Part shown: positions 8,082 to 14,674 of the stretch, piece by piece | How the letters are laid out: each line of letters starts with the position of its first letter | Numbering within the stretch: the stretch's first letter is position 1 | NCBI GenBank assembly: GCA_039187035.1 | Contig: JBCCZS010000011.1 | Location: forward strand, 1-34,477 | Source of the DNA: JAJFFW01 sp039187035 | GTDB lineage: Bacteria; Pseudomonadota; Alphaproteobacteria; Caulobacterales; Parvularculaceae | Direction: 5' to 3' | DNA: 34,477 nucleotides | Position numbers and translations under genes: made by a program | The notes under the pieces: generated by a model | Databases searched by the model: none | What the model saw: the letters and a program-made list of their open reading frames with translations, nothing else | Told to the model about the DNA's origin: nothing

Positions 8082-9368
8082 GTGTTCGCGGACAACCACG
8101 CGCACGAGGCGGTGCCGGCGGACGAGGCCGTCTCAGGCGTTCGGATCGCTCAGATTTACATCGGCGTCGCCATTACGTTGCCGGCGTTTTTGGTCGGCGC
8201 TGAAATTTTCGCCGATCTGGGGCTAGTCGGCGGCGTCGCCGCCCTCGCCCTTTCCGGCGCCGCGCTCGTCGTCCTCTCCTCCCTGACGATGCGCGTCGGC
8301 GCCGGATCGCGGCGGTCGACCTACGCGATCGTCGAAACCGTTTTCGGCCGCGACGTCGCCTTCGCAATCAACGTCCTTCTCGCCTTATGCCTGCTCGGTT
8401 GGTTCGCCGTGACGGTGTCGCTCTTCGGTGCGGCGTTGAGCGGCGCGATCGCCAGCGTCGGTCTGCCCGCGCCGCCCGCCTGGTCGTTGGAGCTGGTCGG
8501 GGGCGCCCTGATGATCGGCGCGACGCTTTTCGGCTTTCAACTGATCGACCGATTGAGCCGCATCGCCGTGCCGCTTCTGGGCGTCGTGCTCGCGGCGGCG
8601 TTTTTCAAAGTCTCCGGCGGGGCGGGCGATCGGTTTTCGGTCACGGGGGCGGAGCCGACCTCCCTGGCCGACATCGCGCGCGGCGTCTCCGTTCTCGTCG
8701 GGGCCTTTATGGTCGGCGTCGTCATCGCGCCGGATATCGCGCGGTTCGCGCAGTCGGCCCGGTCAGGCGTCGTCGCGAGCGTCTTGAGCTACGGCGCCGG
8801 CACGCAGCTCGTGCTGTTCGCGGCCGGGTCGCTTGTTTTGATGACCGGGGAGAAAGACTTCGTCGCCAATCTGACGGCGGTCGGTTTCGGCTGGCCCGCG
8901 CTCTTCGTCGTCGTGTTCGCGACGATTACGACGAACGTCAACAATCTGTACTCGGCCTCGCTCGGCTTTGCGAAGGCCTTCCCCAAACGGCGCGACCACG
9001 AAGTAACGGCGGCGGCCGGCGTTATCGGCGTTGCGTTGGCGCTCGCCGGTGTGGAAAAAGCGTTCATTCCGTTCCTCATTTTTTTGGGCGTCGTCACCCC
9101 GCCGATCGCCGGCGTTTACGTCGCGGATTATTTCGTCGTGCGACGCGCGTTCGACGCGCCGTCGCCCGCGCGCATCAACATGACGGCCGGCGCCGCCTGG
9201 CTCGCCGGCTCAGCCGTCGCGCTCGCCGCAACGAACGGCGTTTTCACGGTGACCGGCGCCGCCGCGCTCGACGCGCTATTGGTCAGCGCCGTCGTCTATA
9301 TCGCGGCGACGAAGATTTTCGTGCTGATGAAAACGCGCGGATGGCGCGCGAACGACGGCGGGATATAG
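8082..9368 (+). CDS. NCS1-family nucleobase/hydantoin permease (CodB-like)
   Basis: The 428-residue, highly hydrophobic protein has about twelve predicted membrane segments and matches the NCS1 cytosine/purine/allantoin/hydantoin symporter family. Recognisable blocks are APDIARFAQSARSG in the middle, TTNVNNLYSASLG (typical of CodB-type members), and IPFLIFLGVVTPPIAGVYVADYF near the C-terminus. NCS1 proteins move nucleobases or hydantoins across the inner membrane with Na+ or H+; Mhp1 is the known hydantoin transporter. The start is GTG at 8082, the first suitable codon after the intercistronic hairpin, with a modest GCAGG ribosome-binding site. Its place between an outer-membrane receptor and the hydantoinase genes makes it the likely inner-membrane step of substrate uptake. 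Exact substrate and coupling ion are not known. Confidence 0.88.
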   Translation: MFADNHAHEAVPADEAVSGVRIAQIYIGVAITLPAFLVGAEIFADLGLVGGVAALALSGAALVVLSSLTMRVGAGSRRSTYAIVETVFGRDVAFAINVLLALCLLGWFAVTVSLFGAALSGAIASVGLPAPPAWSLELVGGALMIGATLFGFQLIDRLSRIAVPLLGVVLAAAFFKVSGGAGDRFSVTGAEPTSLADIARGVSVLVGAFMVGVVIAPDIARFAQSARSGVVASVLSYGAGTQLVLFAAGSLVLMTGEKDFVANLTAVGFGWPALFVVVFATITTNVNNLYSASLGFAKAFPKRRDHEVTAAAGVIGVALALAGVEKAFIPFLIFLGVVTPPIAGVYVADYFVVRRAFDAPSPARINMTAGAAWLAGSAVALAATNGVFTVTGAAALDALLVSAVVYIAATKIFVLMKTRGWRANDGGI

Positions 9369-9382
9369 GGACCCAACGCGGC

Positions 9383-9940
9383 ATGCACGCTCGCATCGAC
9401 ACCGAACTCGGCCCCGTCGTTTTCCGCTTGGAGACGCGCGCCGCGCCGCGAACATGCGCGTATATGGCCGAAATCGTCGCGTCCGGCGCCTGGGACGGCG
9501 CAAGCTTCTTCCGGATCGTCGCCGCCGACAACGCGCAATGGCGCAAAGAAACGCCGATCGAACTCGTCCAAGGGGGCTTGCGCGACACTGATCCGCAACC
9601 TGTCGCGCCGGTCGACCACGAAGGCACGGACGTCACCGGCCTGACGCACCGTCGCGGGACGGTTTCCGCGGCGCGCTACGGCCCTAAAGAAACCTACGGG
9701 AGTTTTTTCATCTGTATGCGCGACGAGCCGGCGCTGGACTGCGGCGGCGCGCGCCATCCGGACGGGCGCGGCTTCGCCGCCTTCGGACAGGTCGCCGACG
9801 GCTTCAACGTCGTTCAATCGATTTTCAATCGCCGCAGCGGGACCGAATTCGTCGAACGCCCGGTGCGCATAATAAGCGCGTGTCTCGTCGCGCACGAGGC
9901 CGACGCAAACCCAAGTGACGGGAGATCCATAGCGACATGA
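9383..9940 (+). CDS. Small divergent cyclophilin-type peptidyl-prolyl isomerase
   Basis: The 185-residue product aligns with the cyclophilin fold: FFRIV (residues 42-46, with the catalytic-type Arg44), VQGG (62-65), HRRGTVSAARYG (89-100), GSFFICM (106-112) and FGQVADGFNVVQSI (134-147). The canonical GSQFFI has lost its Gln, and the usual active-site His before FG is replaced by a hydrophobic residue, so catalysis may be weak or altered. No signal peptide is seen, so it is likely cytoplasmic. The ATG at 9383 lies 14 bases after the permease stop. Its own stop overlaps the start of the following hyuA (ATGA, 9937-9940), which implies translational coupling. A folding helper for the hydantoinase subunits, or a recruited ligand-binding fold, are both speculative roles. 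Confidence 0.82.
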   Translation: MHARIDTELGPVVFRLETRAAPRTCAYMAEIVASGAWDGASFFRIVAADNAQWRKETPIELVQGGLRDTDPQPVAPVDHEGTDVTGLTHRRGTVSAARYGPKETYGSFFICMRDEPALDCGGARHPDGRGFAAFGQVADGFNVVQSIFNRRSGTEFVERPVRIISACLVAHEADANPSDGRSIAT

Positions 9941-11988
9941 TCAGAGCGGCATCCGACGTCGGCGGCACGTTTACGTATTTGGTCTACATTCACGTCGACG
10001 ACGCGACCGGCGCAATCCGCGACGTCGCGTCCGCCAAAGCGCACACGACCCCGCCGAACTTCGAACAAGGCGTCTTGGACTCGTTCCGAAAGGCCGACAT
10101 TGCGTTGTCGGATGTCGCCGCGTTCGCCCACGGCACAACCGTGGTCATCAACGCGTTGACCGAACGCAAAGGCGCCAAGACGGGCCTCATCACGACGCAA
10201 GGGTTTCGCGACATTCTCGAAATCGGCCGCGGCAACCGTCCGGATTTTTACAATCTGCGTTACCGCAAACCCGAGCCGTTCGTGCCCCGCTATCGGCGCC
10301 GAGAGATCGCCGAGCGTATGACCTATCAAGGCGAGGTCCTGACGCCGGTCGACCTCGACGCGCTCGCCGCCGTCATCGAGGATTTCAAAGCCGACGGCGT
10401 CGAAGCGGTCGCGATCGCCTTTCTCCACGCCTACGCCAATCCGGCCCATGAGGTCGCCGCCGCTGAAACGGTTAAGCGTCTGTGGCCGGACGTTTCGGTC
10501 GTCGCCTCGCACGAGATTTCGCGAGAGTGGCGCGAATATGAGCGCACCAATACGGCCGCAGTATGCGCCTACGTGCAACCGCTGACGGACGCCTATCTCA
10601 CCGATATGGAGACGCGATTCTCCGATGACGGATTTGCCGGGCCGTTCTACGTGATGCAGTCGAACGGCGGCGTCTACACGATCGCCCGCACCAAACGCAC
10701 GCCGATTTCCATCGTCGAATCCGGGCCGGCAAGCGGCGTTCTCGGCGCCGCGGCCCTCGGTCGGTTTCTCGGCCTTGAAGACGTCATCGCCTTCGACATC
10801 GGCGGCACGACGGCGAAATACTCGCTCATCGATAAGGGCGAGGTCTCGGTGACGAGCCGCTACATGATCGAGCAGGACGCCCGATCGGCGGGCTATCCGA
10901 TCATGACGCCCGTCGTCGACATCGTCGAAATCGGCAATGGCGGCGGTTCGATCGGATGGGTCGACAAGCACCGCAAATTGCATGTCGGCCCGCAGAGCGC
11001 CGGCGCCGCACCGGGCCCCGTCGCCTACGGCCAAGGCGGGACCGAACCGACGACGACCGACGCCAACCTTCTCTTAAGACGGATCAATCCGGACTACTTC
11101 ATCGGCGGAGAGGTCGCCGCCGACATGAGCGCCGTCGAAGCAGCGTTTGAGCGCCTCGGCGCGCCGTTGGGCCTTTCCGCGGTTGAAGCCGCCCGCGGCG
11201 TCGTCCGCATTGCGAACAATAATATGATCAACGCGCTCAAGCTCGTGTCGATCAACCGCGGCTACGATCCGCGGGACTTTACGCTCGTCGCCTTCGGCGG
11301 CGGCGGGGCCATGCACGCGGCCGCCTTGGCGAGCGCGTTGCACATCCCGCGCGTCGTCATTCCGGCGCATTCGGCGGTTTTTTCCGCATGGGGCATGTTG
11401 ATGTCCGATCTGCGGCGCGATTTCGTGCGCACCAAACCCGGCGTTGTCGACGCTTCGTCCGCCGCAACCGTTCACGCGACCTTTGCGGAAATGGAGGCCG
11501 AGGCGATCGCGTCGTACCGCGCCGAGCAAATCGATCCCGCGCGCGTGCGCGTCCAACGCTATGCGGACATGCGATACGCCGGACAGGAGCATGCGGTGCG
11601 CGTGCCGGTCGACGCAGCGGGCGCGCAAGCCGAAACGCTCGTCGAAGCCTTCAAGGCGCTCTACGAGAAAGAGTACACCTACCGGCTCGAAAGCCCCGTC
11701 GAAATCGTCAGCTACTATGTGGTCGCCTATGCGGCGATTGAACGGGCGGAACCGGCGCCGCTCGATCTTGAAGGGTTCGCCGACGGCGCGCGCAAAGGAC
11801 GACGCACGGTCGACTTCGACGAGGCGGGACTTCACGACACGGACATTTACGATCGCGCCGGCCTCGGGCGCGGCGCACGGTTCACAGGGCCGGCCGTTAT
11901 CGAAGAACCGGGCGCGACCACCGTCGTCCCGCCCGGCCGCGCCGTCGCCGTGGACGATTACGGCAATATCCACATAACCAACGCTTAG
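9937..11988 (+). CDS. hyuA: Hydantoinase/oxoprolinase subunit A (HyuA)
   Basis: This 683-residue protein has full-length HyuA size and blocks: an N-terminal ASKHA phosphate motif (SDVGGTFT, residues 6-13), AHGTTVVINALTERKGAKTGLITT (about 64-87), SNGGV and ESGPASG in the middle, DIGGTTAK (287-294), and FGGGGAMHA in the C-terminal third. HyuA works with HyuB in ATP-dependent hydrolysis of hydantoins, N-methylhydantoin or 5-oxoproline, and related pairs form acetone or acetophenone carboxylases. The residue after GTFT is Tyr14 instead of the usual Asp, which is unusual. The gene starts inside the stop of the cyclophilin gene (ATGA), and hyuB follows after nine bases, so the three are one translational unit. 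The exact substrate cannot be decided from the sequence. Confidence 0.9.
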   Translation: MIRAASDVGGTFTYLVYIHVDDATGAIRDVASAKAHTTPPNFEQGVLDSFRKADIALSDVAAFAHGTTVVINALTERKGAKTGLITTQGFRDILEIGRGNRPDFYNLRYRKPEPFVPRYRRREIAERMTYQGEVLTPVDLDALAAVIEDFKADGVEAVAIAFLHAYANPAHEVAAAETVKRLWPDVSVVASHEISREWREYERTNTAAVCAYVQPLTDAYLTDMETRFSDDGFAGPFYVMQSNGGVYTIARTKRTPISIVESGPASGVLGAAALGRFLGLEDVIAFDIGGTTAKYSLIDKGEVSVTSRYMIEQDARSAGYPIMTPVVDIVEIGNGGGSIGWVDKHRKLHVGPQSAGAAPGPVAYGQGGTEPTTTDANLLLRRINPDYFIGGEVAADMSAVEAAFERLGAPLGLSAVEAARGVVRIANNNMINALKLVSINRGYDPRDFTLVAFGGGGAMHAAALASALHIPRVVIPAHSAVFSAWGMLMSDLRRDFVRTKPGVVDASSAATVHATFAEMEAEAIASYRAEQIDPARVRVQRYADMRYAGQEHAVRVPVDAAGAQAETLVEAFKALYEKEYTYRLESPVEIVSYYVVAYAAIERAEPAPLDLEGFADGARKGRRTVDFDEAGLHDTDIYDRAGLGRGARFTGPAVIEEPGATTVVPPGRAVAVDDYGNIHITNA

Positions 11989-11997
11989 GAGCGCGCC

Positions 11998-13677
11998 ATG
12001 TCGACCGCGACCGAACGCCCCGCCGCTTTTGATCCAATTACGATCGAAATTATCCAAAGCGCGCTCACCGCGATCACGGATGAAATGTTCGCCACCATGC
12101 GCCGAACGGCGATGAGCCCGATCATCTATGAGGTGTTGGACTTCGGCGTCGCGCTGTTCGACGCGGAGGGCGAGCTCGCAAGTTCAGGCGCCGGCATCCC
12201 GGCTTTCGTCGGCATGCTGCAACCGGGCGTAAAGACGGTCGTTGAGAAATACGGCGCAAGCGGCGACATCAATGACGGCGACGTCTTTATGCTGAACATC
12301 CCGCAGCGCGGCGGCGTCAGCCATTTGAACGACGTCGTATTGATCTTGCCGGTTTTCGTCGGCGGCGCGCGCCTCGGCTGGCTTGCGAACAAAGCGCACT
12401 GGGTCGACCTCGGCGGCGCCTTCCCCGGCGGGATCAGCCCCGATGCGACCGAACTTCACCAGGAGGGGCTGCAGCTCCCGTGCGTCAAAATCGTGTCGGC
12501 GGGCGAGACCAACCGCACGGCGCTGGAGATCATCCTCGCGAATTCGCGCCTGCCCCAGACGACCGAAGGCGACTTCTGGGCGGGGGTCTCCTCGCTGCGC
12601 GCCGGCGCAAAGCGGTTCGTCGAAATCGCAGAGAAATACGGCGCCGACGCGGTACGTTTCGCGATCGCCGACTATATCCGATTGGGCGAAGCGATCTCCC
12701 GAGACGCGATGGCGTCGTTGCCCAAGGGCGTGTTCCGTTCCGAAGAAACGATGGACGACGGGCGCAAGCTGCAGGCGGCGATCACCGTCACCGACGATGC
12801 ATTCCACGTCGATCTGACCGGCAACCCGCCGCAGAGCGCGGGCTCGTTGAATTCGTCCTACGATGCGAGTTTCGTCGCCTGCCAGATGGTTTTCAAAGCG
12901 ATCACCAGCCCGGAAACGTTCGGCAATGCCGGTAGTTTTCGACCGATCGTTCTGCAAACGGACAAGGCGTCAATTTTCGATGCGGACTATCCGGCCGCGA
13001 TGAGCATCTACTACGAGACGGGCATGCTGCTGTTCGATCTTCTGTGGAAAGCGCTCGCGCCCGCCATGCCGGACCGATTGCCCGCCGGCCATTACGGCTC
13101 GATTTGCGGAACGTTTCTCGGCGGGCCGCACCCGCAAACCGGCGCCCAACAAGGCATCATCGAGCCGCAACTCGGCGGCTGGGGCGCGGCGCGCGGCGCC
13201 GACGGCGTCAACGCGCTCTATACCGGATATCACGGCGAGACCTACAACATGCCGGTCGAGGTGAGCGAGCAGCGCAACGGCGTGCGCGTCGACCGCCTCG
13301 CGCTCAACGTCGTCGACGGCGGGGAGGGGGAACATGTCGGCGGCAAAGGCGTGTGCCTCGATTACCGCATCTTGTCCGACAATTGGTGGCTGACGGTCGC
13401 TTACGTTCGCTCCGAGCACGGACCGTGGGGGCTCGACGGCGGCAAGAACGGCAGCACGAATTACGTCGAGCTTGCGCGCGCGAACGGCGAGACGTCGCGC
13501 TTTGCTTCCTGTACGGCGTTGACGCTCAACGAAGGCGATACGGTCAAAGTCTATACGGCGACCGGCGGCGGTTTCGGCGACCCGAAAAAGCGTCCGCGAG
13601 AGGCCGTCCTCGACGACGTCAAGAACGGTTACGTTTCACGGGCGCGCGCGGCCGCCGTTTACGGCGTGGACGGTTGA
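11998..13677 (+). CDS. hyuB: Hydantoinase/oxoprolinase subunit B (HyuB)
   Basis: The 559-residue product matches the hydantoinase B/oxoprolinase family in length and motifs: DPITIEIIQSALTAITDEM at the N-terminus, IPQRGGVSHLNDVVLILPVF, ANKAHWVDLGGAFPG, a central LNSSYDAS segment, and the C-terminal GGEGEHVGGKG and YTATGGGFGDPKKR blocks. It forms the catalytic partner of HyuA in cytoplasmic ATP-dependent cyclic-amide hydrolysis. The ATG at 11998 has AGGAG seven bases upstream, overlapping the hyuA stop. The gene is last in the island's plus-strand train and converges on the racemase gene 23 bases further on, with no clear terminator between them. 5-oxoprolinase, N-methylhydantoinase or carboxylase activity are all possible for such pairs. 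Confidence 0.9.
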   Translation: MSTATERPAAFDPITIEIIQSALTAITDEMFATMRRTAMSPIIYEVLDFGVALFDAEGELASSGAGIPAFVGMLQPGVKTVVEKYGASGDINDGDVFMLNIPQRGGVSHLNDVVLILPVFVGGARLGWLANKAHWVDLGGAFPGGISPDATELHQEGLQLPCVKIVSAGETNRTALEIILANSRLPQTTEGDFWAGVSSLRAGAKRFVEIAEKYGADAVRFAIADYIRLGEAISRDAMASLPKGVFRSEETMDDGRKLQAAITVTDDAFHVDLTGNPPQSAGSLNSSYDASFVACQMVFKAITSPETFGNAGSFRPIVLQTDKASIFDADYPAAMSIYYETGMLLFDLLWKALAPAMPDRLPAGHYGSICGTFLGGPHPQTGAQQGIIEPQLGGWGAARGADGVNALYTGYHGETYNMPVEVSEQRNGVRVDRLALNVVDGGEGEHVGGKGVCLDYRILSDNWWLTVAYVRSEHGPWGLDGGKNGSTNYVELARANGETSRFASCTALTLNEGDTVKVYTATGGGFGDPKKRPREAVLDDVKNGYVSRARAAAVYGVDG

Positions 13678-13700
13678 TCGGGATGACCGCACGCCGCGCC

Positions 13701-14507
13701 CTAGACCGACACGCGATTGCCGATCGGCGCGGGCCCGTCAAACAGGCCGAATTCCGTCAACTCGTCTTCCGGCGGCGGCGCGCAGCTTCCCGCCCGGCTG
13801 GGACGCCAACCGAAGAGCTTTTTGGCGTGCGCCAGTTCCTCGGCCATTTTGAGGGCCGCGCAAATCGGGTCGATGACCGGTACGCCAAGCTCGCGCTGAA
13901 CATCCTCGAACAAACCGAAATTGCACGTGCACCCGAGGAGAAGCGCTTCGGCCCCGTCTTCCTCGATCGCCTTTTTGCCGACCTCAATGATGCGGCTGAT
14001 CGTGTAGTCGCAGTCCTTTTGGAGATCGTTGACGCGAATATCGACCGAACGCATCGACGCCAGCTTGTCGCTATACCCGTAGGTCCGTACCCGTTCGGTC
14101 ATTTGTTCGATCCACTTATGCTGACCGACGATGACCGAAAATCGGTTGGCGAGATTGGCGGCGATCTGTACGCTCGCTTGGCAGGGCGCGACGACGACCG
14201 CTTCGCCGGAAATCTCGCGCGCGTCTTCGAGCGCGGGATCGTAGAAACAGCCGATGACCACGGCGTCGTAACCTTGAACCGCCGCCTCGCGTGCGGCGCG
14301 CACCGTGTCCCCCACGATCAACGCCTCGTAGGTGCGATACTCAAGATGCGTCGGCGTCGCCGCCATACGGAACGATACAACGTCAACGGACGTTCCCGCC
14401 CGCTTGATGCTCTTTATGTAATCGGCCATCGGCGCGTCATAGGCGTCAAAGCCGAGCGGATTGATCCACATCAGCTTGACGTCGGCGGCCTCGTTCGCTG
14501 CGCTCAT
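13701..14507 (-). CDS. Asp/Glu/hydantoin racemase-family protein
   Basis: The 268-residue product belongs to the Asp/Glu/hydantoin racemase superfamily. Both catalytic cysteines are present: Cys87 in VIGCFYDPAL and Cys193 in LLLGCTCNFG, each in the expected context. Enzymes of this family interconvert enantiomers of 5-substituted hydantoins or acidic amino acids, and related maleate isomerases and decarboxylases share the fold. An extra C-terminal tail of about 35 residues (after LFGW) extends beyond typical members. The ATG has GGAGG five to eight bases upstream. It faces the hyuA-hyuB operon, so it probably supplies the enantiomer that the hydantoinase uses, but it lacks the CTACCCG box and may be regulated separately. 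No carbamoylase gene was found nearby. Confidence 0.85.
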   Translation of the reverse strand: MSAANEAADVKLMWINPLGFDAYDAPMADYIKSIKRAGTSVDVVSFRMAATPTHLEYRTYEALIVGDTVRAAREAAVQGYDAVVIGCFYDPALEDAREISGEAVVVAPCQASVQIAANLANRFSVIVGQHKWIEQMTERVRTYGYSDKLASMRSVDIRVNDLQKDCDYTISRIIEVGKKAIEEDGAEALLLGCTCNFGLFEDVQRELGVPVIDPICAALKMAEELAHAKKLFGWRPSRAGSCAPPPEDELTEFGLFDGPAPIGNRVSV

Positions 14508-14521
14508 AACACCTCCGGAGA

Positions 14522-14539
14522 ATGGCTTGTGTAAGCCAT
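14522..14539. promoter_or_regulatory. Inverted repeat in the racemase gene leader
   Basis: ATGGCTT (14522-14528) and AAGCCAT (14533-14539) form a perfect seven-base inverted repeat with a GTGT spacer, directly upstream of the ribosome-binding site of the racemase gene. The next about 50 bases (14540-14600) are AT-rich compared with the surroundings and could hold its promoter. It may be an operator or a short leader hairpin; the regulator is unknown. Confidence 0.35.
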
Positions 14540-14600
14540 AGAGGCATAGGATACCTGTACTGTAAACAATAACTGCTTTGAATTACTGCATAGATTGGCG

Positions 14601-14645
14601 GCCTTGACGCCGGCTGCTTTACAGCCGGCGCCGAGGCGTTTTATT
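14601..14645 (+). terminator. Hairpin with T-rich tail between receptor and racemase genes
   Basis: CGCCGGCTG (14608-14616) pairs perfectly with CAGCCGGCG (14622-14630) around a five-base loop. Outer GCCT/AGGC pairs (601-604 with 634-637 of the 14 kb block) extend it, and GTTTTATT follows on the plus strand. It is a moderate intrinsic-terminator candidate for plus-strand read-through. On the minus strand it lies just after the receptor stop codon and may protect that mRNA end, but no T-run follows there. Confidence 0.45.
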
Positions 14646-14674
14646 GCAAGAGCGACGCGGGGCCGCCGCTGCGA

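Noticed and set aside
8387..9382. N-terminal extension of the cyclophilin frame through the permease gene
   Set aside because: The extension is an Arg-rich out-of-frame reading of the NCS1 permease; the cyclophilin fold begins right at the ATG at 9383.
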